Shown here in pieces: positions 8,285 through 18,371 of a stretch of DNA of 20,459 nucleotides. Each line of letters starts with the position of its first letter. The stretch's first letter is position 1. Both the position numbers and the translations under genes were made by a program. The notes beneath the pieces were generated by a model. It was given only the letters and a program-made list of their open reading frames with translations. It made no database searches and was not told where the DNA came from. This stretch comes from Aureobasidium sp. EXF-3400 (taxonomy: Eukaryota; Ascomycota; Dothideomycetes; Dothideales; Saccotheciaceae): assembly GCA_024195585.1 (NCBI GenBank), contig SWBL01000561.1, positions 1 through 20,459 of the forward strand. The letters run 5' to 3'.

Positions 8285-9264
8285 CTAAACGCTCACCCCT
8301 TCGTCGACAATCCTCTGCCTCGTGATCTCACCAATCTTCTTGACATGCTCGACTATCGTTTCTGCCTCTTCAGGCTCATTCTCCGCCGCTCGTACTGCAT
8401 ACTCTTTCTCTTCTGCATTTCGCCTCTCCCTCCACTCCTCGAGATGCTTCTGCACAGGTCTGCCTGGCGCATACCCGCTCTCCACTGGCTCGCCCAAAAC
8501 CTCGTACAAAGGAAACACACCAGTGTAGATATCATCCCTCTGCGCAGCGATATCGCAACTATCCGCCAAACCCATATTCTTAGCTCTCACTTTTGCAGAA
8601 GCAGAGTTTATGGTTACACGCATGACCTGCACGCTCTTTAGTGCCGAGGGCGTTACGGGGTTTGTGTTTTGCCAGCGGTGAGGAATCATATGGTTAGTCA
8701 ACAGATGCATGGCAAATCTTTTTTCCTCGGGCAAAGTAACGAGTTCCGCGGTACCGTGAACAACCGCACTGCGGTAATTGAGGGAATGGCCATTGGGCGT
8801 GAAGTTCAAGACTACACCGTCCACTTTTGTGGATGTGATGCAGACTTTGATCGTTCCGTTTTTGAGGACTGCGCGGCGCAGCATCATTGCTACGTTACCG
8901 TGCAGGTAGAGGTCGATTGGTCCGTTGAGGTCTTGGTGGTTTGAAAAGGCTTGTGGATTGTAGGTTTCGGGGAGAGGGTGGGAGGGATCGTAGCGGCCTA
9001 GTACGGCTGTCAAGGGGAGGTTTATGGGTGTTGGATCGCCGTCTTCGTCGGTGGATATGAAGGAGACGTGGGACACGAGGGTGGAGGCGAAGATGGAGTG
9101 GACGGTTTGGTAGTCGTATGCAGCTGAGATCAACAATGTTAGTTGATTGTCGAGGAAGGGCAAGAAGACCAAGGGCTGGGCATACCTCTGTGTTTGTACA
9201 CCTTGATGGTGTTGAGGGGCGTTTGGGCATAGCCTTCGTCTGAGGGGATCTTCTGTGCTCCCAT
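8285..9264 (-). CDS. FMN-binding split-barrel (pyridoxamine 5'-phosphate oxidase-like) flavoprotein
   Basis: Two exons, 9264-9186 and 9123-8285, joined across a 62-nt intron (GTATGC donor, CTCAG acceptor), encode 305 residues. The start MGAQKIPSDEGYAQTPLNTI lies in a strong ACAATGG context. The splice creates YKHRAAYDYQTVHSIF, which matches the start of fungal flavin-nucleotide-binding proteins of the pyridoxamine oxidase-related, NimA-like group. Supporting motifs are YLHG (99-102), VDGVVLNF and HSLNYRSAVVHG (139-150), then RWQNTNPVTPSALKSVQVMRV and SASAKVR. The C-terminal 60 residues are charged and probably helical. The family binds FMN; the substrate is unknown. A second in-frame ATG 45 codons upstream (9399) would give a longer form of 350 residues. 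It converges with the WSC gene and diverges from the hydrolase gene. Confidence 0.88.
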
Positions 9265-10001
9265 TGTGGTTATGAATCTCTGTTTCGACTGTGTGCTGGT
9301 CTGTAGGCTTGGTGTATTGCGACAAGGCAGGTGCGTGAATGTCCTAGCTATCTGTTGCAATCGAGCAGTGGTACGAAGAGGGAGAAAACAGACAGGCATG
9401 AGCGAGAAGAGAGGAGAAATCAAGCAGAGACATACCTTCAAATACGACCTACCTCAGCCTATTATTGACCATGAATCCTCGAGCACCATTGTGGTGGTCC
9501 GCTAACGTGGAGAGCTTCTTCTGATCAACCTGAATGGCGAGGGCTGAGTGGGTACGGAGGCCAGGGCAGTGCGAACCGAATCTCGGTTCGCGCTTCCTTC
9601 TGGAGCACCAACACCACTCATCTTTTGGCCTGCGTCTAATCTGATGCGGATCTAGCCAACGCCATTTTCTGCGAAGGCGACAGCATTTCCCTCTGTCCAG
9701 CCGGCTAGAAGGATGTCTAGTATAGAATTGAAGGGGTTCATGAGGATAGCCATGGCTCTTAGGAGCGATAGGAAGTCGCTGGCATAGCAAAAGGATCAAC
9801 CCCGCTTGGCAATCCTTATCGCATACGGAACCTACTGCACTACTATTCCGTGCTGCACCCTTTCCGTTCCTTTTACCGCTCTTTCTGTACCTTAATGTGA
9901 CGGGTCTCCCAATTTGACCGATTTGTCACCTGTCAACCTTGGGGACATGCTCAACACCTTTCTAGATGCGTCTCTCGGAGCTTTAGCATCTTAAACTCGC
10001 A
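9265..10001. other. Divergent intergenic region between flavoprotein and hydrolase genes
   Basis: About 740 bases that should hold both promoters. It contains the leader or alternative N-terminal extension of the flavoprotein (9265-9399) and a perfect inverted repeat at 9571-9591. The minus-strand frame 9449-9799 has no recognisable domain and is left out. Confidence 0.6.
9571..9591. promoter_or_regulatory. Perfect 9-bp inverted repeat with 3-bp spacer, CCG-N5-CGG core
   Basis: GCGAACCGA (9571-9579) is followed by ATC and then its exact reverse complement TCGGTTCGC (9583-9591). The core reads CCG, five bases, CGG (9576-9586), the everted arrangement used by some fungal Zn2Cys6 transcription factors. 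It lies about 310 bases from the flavoprotein start and 410 from the hydrolase start. Regulatory function is inferred; the palindrome itself is plain. Confidence 0.5.
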
Positions 10002-12169
10002 ATGCATCATCCTATTCCCAGAGAAAAAGAGGCTGTAAAGTCGAAATTCCAGACAGATATCGCTCTCCCTGAGAAGGTGTCGCCTCGATTCATATGGAAG
10101 AAGGCTGTCTTGTGTGTAGCAGCGGGCATTTCGTGCTTCACTTTTCTCCAGGGATGGAACATTGTGCCAACACGTTATCTGGATGCCGCTCCTACAACAG
10201 AACCCAAGACTGCCGGCCAACCTCAGTTCTCATGGTATGACATCGAGACCAGTCCTGATCTCATCTATCACCGATGCTATGATGATTACTATTGTGCCAA
10301 ACTCCAAGTACCAATGGATTGGTGGCGAGACTCTACCCAGCCAGGAAAGAACATCTCCATAGCTGTGATAAGACTACCAGCAAAAGTTCCAGTAACCGAT
10401 CAACGCTATGGAGGTGCTGTTCTAACGAACCCTGGTGGCCCTGGTGGAAGTGGAGTGGCTCAAATGCTGCGCAGTGGTCGAGCGACCCAAATCATCGTTG
10501 ACGCAGAGAAACACCCAAACGATACCTTAAGCTCCGAAACAGCCAGATACCACGACATCATCAGTTTTGATCCCAGAGGTGTTGGCCACACAACGCCGGC
10601 AATTCATTGTTTTCCTGATAGCTTGGCACGTTCGAGCTGGACATTACAGAACGAAGCTCTGGGACTATTAGGTAGTTCGGAAGATTCATTCTTTCGGAAT
10701 TGGTACCGCTCACGAGCTTTGGCTGAGGGTTGTTCTGCTGCGACTGGGACTACTGATGATGGTTCTGAAGCCATAGGCGAGCATGTCAATACCTCGCCAG
10801 TTGCTCGTGATATGCTCGAGATCATCGAACGACATGCGGAATGGCTAGCCAAACAAGCCAATGTCACGAAAGAGAGCGACGGTCCTCGTGGACAAGACAA
10901 GTACAAGACTTTTGTCGAACGACCCCAGTATACTAGAGGCGAAGCAAAGCTCAGATACTGGGGAAACAGCTACGGCACCATCCTTGGGCAAACCTTCGCC
11001 TCGATGTTTCCAACGCGCATCGATAGAATCGTCCTCGATGGAGTCTGCAACGCTCATGATTATTTCTTTGGTTCCTGGTTTAGTAATCTCTCCGACGCAG
11101 ACGCCATTCTTGAACGCTTCTTTGCCTATTGTCATGCTGCAGGCCCTGAGACTTGTAGTTTCTACTCTCCCACTCCTGAAGCGATACGACGGAAGTACGA
11201 GGATCTCCTGACAGAGATCTTCGAGAGACCAATAGTGGTGCCTAGTTCAAGGACAAGAGGTCCCGATGTAATCACCTGGTCTGATGTGAAAAGCATGGTT
11301 CGCTTAGGCATGTACCAACCAATGATCTATTCGCCAATGGTTGCAGACCTTCTCACCTCCATATCATCCGGCAACGGTAGTCTCTTCGCTGACTTCAAAG
11401 CCATGGCCAACACCTTCAGCTGTCCTGGCGAAGAATGCATTTCCGCCGGTCCCTTCAGCGATGAATGCGATCAAGGCGACAATGGTCCCGATGCCACACT
11501 AGCAATCTTGTGCACCGATGGTCCCGGCCTAGGCGACATTGACGAAACAAGTTTCCAAGAGTATTGGCACGCATTACAACACCAAAGCTCGGTATTGGGG
11601 GATTGGTGGGCACACACCAGACTAGGCTGTGTAGGTTGGAAAACAAAAGCAAAGAATAGGTTTGAAGGTCCCTTTGCTGGAAACCTATCTCATCCGGCGT
11701 TGTTCATCTCAACCATGTTGGATCCTGTTACGCCTTTGGCCAAGTAAGTCTTATGCCATGATCCCTCGAAGACACTGCGAAGAAAGGCTTTTGCTAACAC
11801 AAGAAACCAGTGCAAGAGAAATGGCGAGAAACTTTCCTGGTTCAGTGGTATTGCAACAAGACTCAGAAGGTGTAAGTAGATCTTTCTTGTCATCTCCATC
11901 CTCTCCTGCCTGAAAGATACTGATGTTTTTACTAGCACACTTCTTGGTCCTCGCCCTCCCTCTGCACAGCAAAACTCGTCCGACAATACTTCCAAACCGG
12001 CCATCTTCCACCATCTAACACAACTTGTTCATCTGACCATACCCCATTCTCACCATCCAACTCCCTCAAAGCCTTAAACACAGAAGACAAAACCTTGTTA
12101 AAAGCTATACAAGTTCTAGGAACCACTGTTTTGGACATTGGATTCCAAAGAACAACAGGTGGATTCTAG
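10002..12169 (+). CDS. TAP-like alpha/beta-hydrolase (tripeptidyl aminopeptidase-related), membrane-anchored
   Basis: Exons 10002-11743, 11811-11871 and 11936-12169 give 678 residues. The introns are 67 nt (GTAAGT, GCTAAC branch, CAG) and 64 nt (GTAAGT, TAG). A basic N-terminus precedes a hydrophobic segment (about 35-50) with no obvious cleavage site, suggesting a signal anchor. The catalytic domain shows NPGGPGGSG (143-151, oxyanion region), DPRGVG (from 190) and the nucleophile elbow GNSYG with Ser323. The C-terminal TAP-like region has STMLDPVTPLAN with Asp574 and EGHTSW with His602; the His falls at the start of exon 3, so the triad is complete only after splicing. Related fungal and Streptomyces enzymes remove short peptides or act as proline-type aminopeptidases; the substrate here is not determined. 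Several N-glycosylation sequons fit a lumenal or extracellular enzyme. Confidence 0.92.
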
Positions 12170-12542
12170 AGAATGCAAAAGTGGGATGAACAAACAAATT
12201 TACTGCTTTTAAATCTTGTCAATTTTTGAAGGATTGTTGTTTGTGAGTTGGGTTAGTGTAAAATATCTACTTTCGAAACAACTGCTTACAATCTTTTCAT
12301 CACACAGGCTCAGCAAGTCCACGGTAACGCACTGCAGAGTGGACAAAGACTAACAACAATGTTCGAGCGTTACCAAACGGCGTGTGGGTGTAACATGTAT
12401 ACTCGCTCATCAGGTCATCGTCGATGACTTCATCCTTGTAAATTGCATCTCTACGCGCAATCTTATGTTGAAAGTATCGTCTGACTGGCTCGTAAACATA
12501 GTGTCAACAATCAGTCTTGCTCAGTTTTGCTTCCTCTTTCTA
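12170..12542. other. Convergent 3' flanks of the hydrolase and F-box-like genes
   Basis: About 370 bases between two converging stop codons. I see only presumed 3' UTR sequence, AT-rich directly after the hydrolase stop, and no gene or repeat. Confidence 0.6.
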
Positions 12543-13574
12543 TCAATAATCAATACGGAATAGGCCGTTTTCTCCTCCAGAAGACTTTAGAAGCAGGGCT
12601 CGATCATCCGAGTCTGGAGACGCACATCTCGTAGTCATCTTGAGACCGGGTAGGTTAATCTTCCTCAGATGATTCTGAATCTTGTGGTCGAAACAGCAAC
12701 GGATCTTTTCGTAGTAAGTGGAGGAACGTAGGCCGAGTGTCATGTGGATGTGGTAGTCAGGATCCAAGCAGTCGTTCTCGATCTTCTTGCGCTGTCTGTC
12801 GATGGCTCTTGCACGGCTGATTGCATAGTTGGTCGTCAGAAGCTCGACTACCTTGGAACATACAAGGGTATGTGCGTTATAGCTACTATGGTAGTGGCTG
12901 TAGTTGTAACGCATCACATGGTAGTGTCCTTGGATGTCAACAAGCAGATCAGAACGCAGGAGAAGGAGCTGTGCAAGCATTGCCCTGGCTGGTCGACACA
13001 GTGAGGACATTGTGACCCTGCTTTCTGGGAAATGGAGCGTGACGTGCGGAAAACTTAGAGTGAGCACTTCCAATGCAGGTAAGTGGGTGTTCATCATTTC
13101 AACAATCTCCTTCATGAACTCAAGGCCATTTGCCTTCCAGGGGTTGTAGATAATCAGCTTCAAAGATGTGATGAAGCCCTTAGTGACGACCGACATGTGA
13201 TGAGCAAGACGATGACCGAGCAGTTCATGAATCATGTCAAGAGTCCCCTGGACTTTGAAGTCTGATGCTTTCCAGGCGAATTCAGATACTTCGTTGTGCA
13301 GAGCCTGGCAAGTTCGAGCTAGAGACATCAAGGATGCGATGTCGCGGTGATGGGCAGCAGGCCATTCTTGACCGAGCCATACGAAAGGTCCATGCTCTTG
13401 TGGGCTGAAGTCCCTTCCTCTTCTGTACGTGGTAGCGAGGGCCTGATGATTGATATTCTGCTCCAAGACATCTGGGACCCAGAAGATACGTTTACGTCCT
13501 GCAATAATGATTTCCAGAACATTGGTGTAGACGATCTTGCGAACCTCATGTGGAAGACCCAGGAATCCAGTCAT
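12543..13574 (-). CDS. F-box-like hypothetical protein
   Basis: A single uninterrupted frame of 343 codons starts at an ATG at 13574. The N-terminus (GFLGLPHEVRKIVYTNVLE) has the LP-x-E-hydrophobic pattern of an F-box or F-box-like helix pair, followed by a region with SLARTCQALHNEV, which recurs in fungal proteins of this type just after the F-box. The rest is rich in His, Tyr and Leu without a recognised repeat or catalytic motif. Proteins of this kind are numerous and poorly studied in filamentous fungi; some are Skp1-Cullin-F-box adaptors, but many lack evidence of that. No intron is needed to keep the frame. It converges with the hydrolase gene and is divergent to a small possible ORF at 13652. 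Confidence 0.75.
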   Translation of the reverse strand: MTGFLGLPHEVRKIVYTNVLEIIIAGRKRIFWVPDVLEQNINHQALATTYRRGRDFSPQEHGPFVWLGQEWPAAHHRDIASLMSLARTCQALHNEVSEFAWKASDFKVQGTLDMIHELLGHRLAHHMSVVTKGFITSLKLIIYNPWKANGLEFMKEIVEMMNTHLPALEVLTLSFPHVTLHFPESRVTMSSLCRPARAMLAQLLLLRSDLLVDIQGHYHVMRYNYSHYHSSYNAHTLVCSKVVELLTTNYAISRARAIDRQRKKIENDCLDPDYHIHMTLGLRSSTYYEKIRCCFDHKIQNHLRKINLPGLKMTTRCASPDSDDRALLLKSSGGENGLFRIDY

Positions 13575-14277
13575 GATTGAGGATTTTGACTGTGTTGAAT
13601 GACATAACAGAATTGGCGGTTTGGCGAAGATATACGTGATCCATCAGTGCGATGGAATTTCTCTGGAATCAACATGAAAGAGCGTTGGCAAACACATTGA
13701 AGAAGTCTCTCCTGGCTTCTGCTGGTAATGACTATGAGACTCTTTGTCAGCGAGTCGCAGATGTGATTGAGCATACGGTGATGCGTGAAAGAAGTCTCGC
13801 GTACAGCCTTCATATCTCCTCAGGTCAATGGTGTCGTGAGCGGACAGACCGTGATGAAAAGCGCTTGAATCTAGAGCGATAGAGGTAACAACTCATTGAC
13901 ACATTCCTAGTGTTCTATGACAGGGTGGAAATCGCGCGAGAAGAGAAGCATGGAAGAGGACAGAACAGTCAGGAGCCACAAGGTAGTAGACCAACGTCAA
14001 CTTCTCAGGAAGCGACAACACTCGCACTTTCCTTTGTGTGAACTACACATCACTAATGGAGCAAAGCGAAACGAGGGAAGTAGCGCTGACATCAAACTCG
14101 AAAATGCGATTTTTGTCAAGAGAAAACTCATCAAATCTAATCTAAATACAAACATTGGATATCTCGATACAAACAAATCCCAAAAACCAAGCTCCCAGCA
14201 TAATCATAACAAGTCATTCCTAAAAATCCCTTAATCCTAACAAATCCCATAATCATGAATAGAAAAAAGCAACTTCT
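13575..14277. other. Intergenic region between F-box-like and nitrate transporter genes
   Basis: About 700 bases. The left part is the F-box promoter and includes a short ATG frame at 13652. The right part from about 14095 is A-rich on the plus strand and probably the 3' UTR of the minus-strand transporter. No RNA gene recognised. Confidence 0.55.
13652..13882 (+). CDS. Possible small ORF, 76 residues, divergent to the F-box-like gene
   Basis: ATG at 13652 has G at -3 and G at +4 and lies 77 bases from the divergent F-box-like start. The product is charged and likely helical (HERALANTLKKSLLASAGND, then VADVIEHTVMRERSLAYSLH). No family is recognised, and no intron or further exon could be supported. 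It may be a chance frame inside the promoter. Confidence 0.22.
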   Translation: MEFLWNQHERALANTLKKSLLASAGNDYETLCQRVADVIEHTVMRERSLAYSLHISSGQWCRERTDRDEKRLNLER

Positions 14278-15904
14278 TTAGCGACCGCCAATTTGGCCCT
14301 TGGGGACAGGTCTGATCCAAGCGGTCAAAACACCAATACCCATCATGATAGCACCGATGGTGTAGAAGCTCTGTCCATACAAAGTCTTCTTGCCGGCGAC
14401 ACTGTAACGGAAGACGATGGCGAAGATGATACCGCCGAGGTTACCACTGGCACCAACGACGCCTGAGACGAGACCGTTGGCGTGAGGGTGGACGTGAGGA
14501 ACAAGCGAGTAGTTGAGACCGTTGGCGCCTTCCATGAAGAAAGCCACACCACCAGTGATAAGACCAACAAGTGCAGGGCGCTTGTGAGGGTTTACGACAC
14601 CGGTAATGACCATGAACAGACCTGCGAGAGTAATATAGGTGTGAAGCAGGATCTTCTTGCCCCAAGGTCCAGCCATTTTGTATGCGTAATCCGAGGCCAG
14701 ACCACCCAGCGGGCGGAAGATGATGTTCATGAGTCCGAACATTGCAGCCCAGTTACCAGAATCTTGGAGACCGAGCTTGAGGTTGGCGGTGTAGTAGTTT
14801 CCAAGGATGCTGTTTACCGACAACTCACAACCGAAAGTGGCGAAGTAGCAGAGACCAAGCACAAGAGTTTGAGGCGAGAAGACAATAGGCAAGGCGTCCT
14901 TGAATGAAGGCTTCTGGACAACTTCACCGCGGACGGTGTCGACCATTTGTTCCTCACCCATCTGAGCCTCGTTGTCGGCGAAGGTGCCGCGAGTCTCGTC
15001 AAGCTTCTTCTCTTCACTGGCGACGTCGGAGGTAGATGGTGAACGGGAAGCTTCCTTCCTGGCCTTCTCGGCAGTGATCTCGCCAGTACCGGGAACGTCG
15101 ACGATGGCGCCCTCGAGAGCGTGGGAACGGAGGTTACTCTCAGCGACCTGGAAGCGGTCTGCCCACTTACCAGTGGGAGTGTCGTCGCACAAGAAGAACA
15201 GGGATAAGGCGACAGCACAAATCAAGATACCCGGAACAACGAAAGCAACACGCCAAGCAACATGAGGACGGAGGCCATCATCGCGCACGAGCGAGTTGTA
15301 GATGGCAGGCATAACGAAGTAAGTGATACCACCACCAGAGTTACCAAGACCGGCAGTCAAAGAGTTGGCAGTACCAATGATGTTCTTGTCAAAGAAGCCC
15401 GTTGTCCATACTTGGCAAGGCACGAAAGAGCCACCAAGAATACCAATGAAGAATCTGATGACATAGAGGCCGGCGGCGCTTGAGATGGTACCAGCCAAGA
15501 AGGTAGGGATGGCACCAACAAGCAAGCATCCGGCGAATGTGTATCTAGGGCCGAATCGGTCGCAAGCAGGACCAGCAACCAGACGGACGAGGAGAGTGGC
15601 AGTCAGAGCGATGATGTTGGAGTTGGCGATTTCGTGCTTGGTGAGTTTCAAGTCCTTGGCAATGACATCGCTGAGCAGTGGAGGGAATGCGTACCTTTCA
15701 GTCGGGTCAGCCACAGTCTGGGGAGGGTAATGTTTTGTGGAGAAGATCTTGCACTTACCAGGACCAGAATGCCAACAAGAAGCCGAACCATGAGAAGAAG
15801 AATACACGTCCATAGTTGTTGATAGGGTTGAGGACAGGAACAGTGCGAGCCTTCTTGTTGATGGGGTTGACCTCAGGGGCCGACCACAGGAATTTGACAC
15901 CCAT
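14278..15904 (-). CDS. nrtA: Nitrate/nitrite transporter, NNP family of the major facilitator superfamily
   Basis: Exon 1 is 15904-15759 and exon 2 is 15694-14278, with a 64-nt intron (GTAAGT donor, AAG acceptor). The product is 520 residues, a normal length for fungal CrnA/NrtA proteins, which import nitrate or nitrite with protons across the plasma membrane for assimilation. The N-terminus [20 protein letters not shown] is typical. Both nitrate signatures are present: [12 protein letters not shown] (about 163-174) and [17 protein letters not shown] near the C-terminus. The substrate-binding Arg of transmembrane helix 2 is seen as R86 in [11 protein letters not shown], and the second as the Arg of [13 protein letters not shown] hydrophilic central loop of about 90 residues (about 231-320) separates helices 6 and 7, as in other fungal members. 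No nitrate or nitrite reductase gene lies in the window. The gene symbol is by family resemblance. Confidence 0.95.
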
Positions 15905-16014
15905 TGTGATTTGGTATGTGATATGTCCGGACTAGAGTTGAGGAAGAAAGACTACCAAAGAAGAATCCTCGAAGCCAGAAATAGGGCGGCCTTTGCACTC
16001 CTTTGGGGTTGTTG

Positions 16015-16025
16015 GTATTTAATAG
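16015..16025 (-). promoter_or_regulatory. TATA-like element of the nitrate transporter
   Basis: On the minus strand the sequence reads TATTAAAT within this stretch, about 115 bases upstream of the transporter ATG, a plausible distance for a fungal TATA box plus a short leader. Assigned only on position and composition. Confidence 0.3.
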
Positions 16026-16164
16026 AATCCGGATGGAGAGACCGATTGCTGGGGTGAGGACGTGGAGGTTTAATATTCAACTCTCACTCACATTGACGTC
16101 GAGCAATTTGTTCAATGTATCTCCGGTACACAACTGATTACCACAACGCCAAAGCAAAAAACAA

Positions 16165-16172
16165 GTCCGCGG
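16165..16172. promoter_or_regulatory. NirA-like site upstream of the nitrate transporter
   Basis: GTCCGCGG matches the Aspergillus NirA consensus CTCCGHGG at seven of eight positions, and the opposite strand (ATCCGCGG) also matches seven of eight because the core is palindromic. It lies about 260 bases upstream of the start codon. NirA is the pathway-specific activator of nitrate genes; binding here is inferred. Confidence 0.35.
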
Positions 16173-16262
16173 ATTTGTGACTGCCGTCAGCGTGCAGATC
16201 TTGGGACCTCAGCTAATTCTGGGGTTGAGAAGATCTGGAGCAGCCGGCCCTTCCTGGACTCA

Positions 16263-16268
16263 GATAAG
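16263..16268 (+). promoter_or_regulatory. GATA site (AreA/NIT2 type), distal to the nitrate transporter
   Basis: GATAAG, the core bound by the nitrogen regulator AreA/NIT2, about 360 bases upstream of the transporter ATG and 91 bases from the NirA-like site. Single GATA cores occur by chance. Confidence 0.35.
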
Positions 16269-16376
16269 GAACCGCAGTGGAAATGGTCGAACGATGCGTG
16301 TACCGAAGTCGTACACAGAGCCGCAGATGGGAACGTGGGTTAGGAAACGGGTTGACTTCAGGCTAAGCCGTGTCGA

Positions 16377-16382
16377 GATAAG
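16377..16382 (+). promoter_or_regulatory. Second GATA site upstream of the nitrate transporter
   Basis: GATAAG in the same orientation as the site at 16263 and 114 bases further upstream. Paired GATA sites near a NirA-like site are the arrangement known for nitrate-assimilation promoters, which is why it is listed. Confidence 0.33.
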
Positions 16383-18371
16383 GACCCGGGAGTTTTAGGA
16401 TGCTCTGCACATGAACCCTTGATCTACCACTTCCCTTTCTCCTTTCGCTGCTCTTGTGTGATAGTTATTCAATTAGACAACAAATCTGCCTTTTGAGCTC
16501 TAGCAAGGGATGCTCGTTGCATAAAAGCATACCTTCCATCAGACCAACATAGTCCAGTCTGACACGATAGTGTATCGAAAGCGGGTTGCATGGAGTGTGG
16601 GTGCCTCAATCGACGAATGGTTGACCACACATTGGGTTGGCTTATCTCTGGGCGCACAGATAACCACAGCTTTCCGACGGGAAAAAGTGGATTTGGAACA
16701 TCCCCTGCCTTATCAGTGGCTTGTAGTAAAACCTCTCATCATAGAAATACTTGACCATCTGCGATGCAGAGTTGAACTCTTTTGGCTGCATGTTGTGTTT
16801 TTGCTTTGTTCTCGAACCAATTCTTTTGCCGTACTTGCCTACTTCGCCTCGAGAGTTGGTGGTACTGACGATACAAAAGATTTGCGTGCATGACTAGAGT
16901 CGTGATGAGCACACTCATACAACTCGAGAACTAAAGTCAAAACATCGGTTTCCATTGTAAAAGGTTCAGATTGTTCTATCGCTGGCAATTACGATTGCCT
17001 TTGCGACAGTCATCGTATGTGTAAAGCGTGCTGAAAGCAGAATTCTGTTGAACCAGTGTCGTTGCGTTTGACGTTGACGCACCTTCCCGCTAGCTCCCGC
17101 CGTCCCTTATCTGTAGTCGAGACTGGCCAATCACAGCCAACCGCTTCATCAGCCTCTGGACCTCTATCTATGCTGATCGTCATGAATTTCGCATTTCGAG
17201 TTGCTGACATGTGAATGCTTGATAGCAGTATGCCACGTTATTCATGCTATATAGACTGCGCCTGCCATGTCAGACTGCAGGGTAATTGCTTCTGGTCCCA
17301 ATTTGAGATTCTGCCTATGCATCCTATGATGTATGCAGATCTTGAGATCACGCAGGGAGGATCTGTTCACATCGAGAGACCTGATCAAAGCAAGGAGAAG
17401 TGGCTCGACACGTAGACACTGAGAGGATCTCGCCTACCGTCTTTCTTATCCGCGTGAAGACTGGTTCTAGGCGTAAAGCCACACGTATCGTTGGAACGCT
17501 GGAATAACTCGGTAGCCAAGTCGTCGTGCTAGTAACATGTGATGAAGAACGCCATGGCAAATGTACCATATCTTGTCGTCAGGGTGCCCGCGGAAATGCT
17601 ACTGTCGGACATACCATGACTGTTAACTGCGTGGATTCCCTCTTTGGGCAAGCAGTAGCTGAGCTGTATCGCTGAAGGCGTGGGGTCGGAACCTCATGGC
17701 TCACTCGAGCGACTGAATGAGAGAAGCAAGTCTTCAGCACACTTCCTCTGGTCTCGGATGTATTCCTCTCAAATCCTATTGGCATGAGTGAGTCGGTCCT
17801 CGGCACGCAAGCCGACGCGGTCAGGTTAAAAAGCAAGTCCCATCGTTTCAGGGAGGGATATGCACACCATCTTCGCAAGCACTGGACCCCGTAGACTCTA
17901 TTGAGTATGACACTAATGACACAGAGACATGTCCTGAGGCCTACCGGAGAAACAGCATAGAGGAAGATTTGTTGAAGTCTGCAATTGTCTTTCCGGACTC
18001 TCCTAAGGCATGGACCCAAGGCTCAACCAACCTCGTTAACTCCACTCTATGGACCTGCTTCTCCGGATGCAAAATCAGATGAAGAATGGCATCTCCGCGC
18101 AGCAGGTAAGTACGTGCACAGAGTCGCGAGAGAGGTGCGTGACGAACCGTCGAGCTGTTGGCTTGGCGGCAAGGATATGTTCTCCAGGGGCCCAGACGCG
18201 CGAGGGCTGTGATAGATAAGGGGACTGACTTGCTTATACTTTCCTCTGCAATGCGGAGATATTAGATCGTGGCTTGCTGAGCATCTCCATCATCTGTGGG
18301 CAAGAGGTGAGAACACTTCGATGGAGAAATCTGTATGTGGAGTGTTTATTCTCTCTCGTAGGCTGTCGTGC

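Larger units (their letters stand above)
15905..18371. other. Gene-poor interval of about 2.5 kb between nitrate transporter and TAN1
   Basis: The first 500 bases are the transporter promoter. Beyond that I see no supportable gene. Frames at 16570-16893 (plus) and 17579-18019 (minus) lack an ATG at the proper place, start from GTG and TTG, and show no domain. No tRNA cloverleaf, transposon terminal repeat or AT-rich RIP-like stretch was recognised. Confidence 0.55.

Noticed and set aside
13917..14234. Plus-strand frame of 105 codons
   Set aside because: Lys/Asn/Ser-rich translation of the A-rich presumed 3' UTR of the nitrate transporter; no motif.
3025..16779. Near-identical 22-mers (CATCTGTGATGCAGAGGTCAAC at about 3025 against a related one at about 16757)
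   Set aside because: Nineteen of 22 matching positions is about what one pair by chance would give in a window this size, and the flanks do not align.
16570..16893. Plus-strand frame of 107 codons with some protein-like stretches
   Set aside because: It begins at GTG rather than ATG, no splice partner was found, and I recognise no family.
16900..17600. TGATGA-type box C candidates for a C/D snoRNA
   Set aside because: No CTGA box D at a suitable distance and no terminal stem could be found.
17579..18019. Minus-strand frame of 146 codons
   Set aside because: Starts from TTG, is Arg/Cys/Ser-rich without any motif, and lies in a gene-poor interval.
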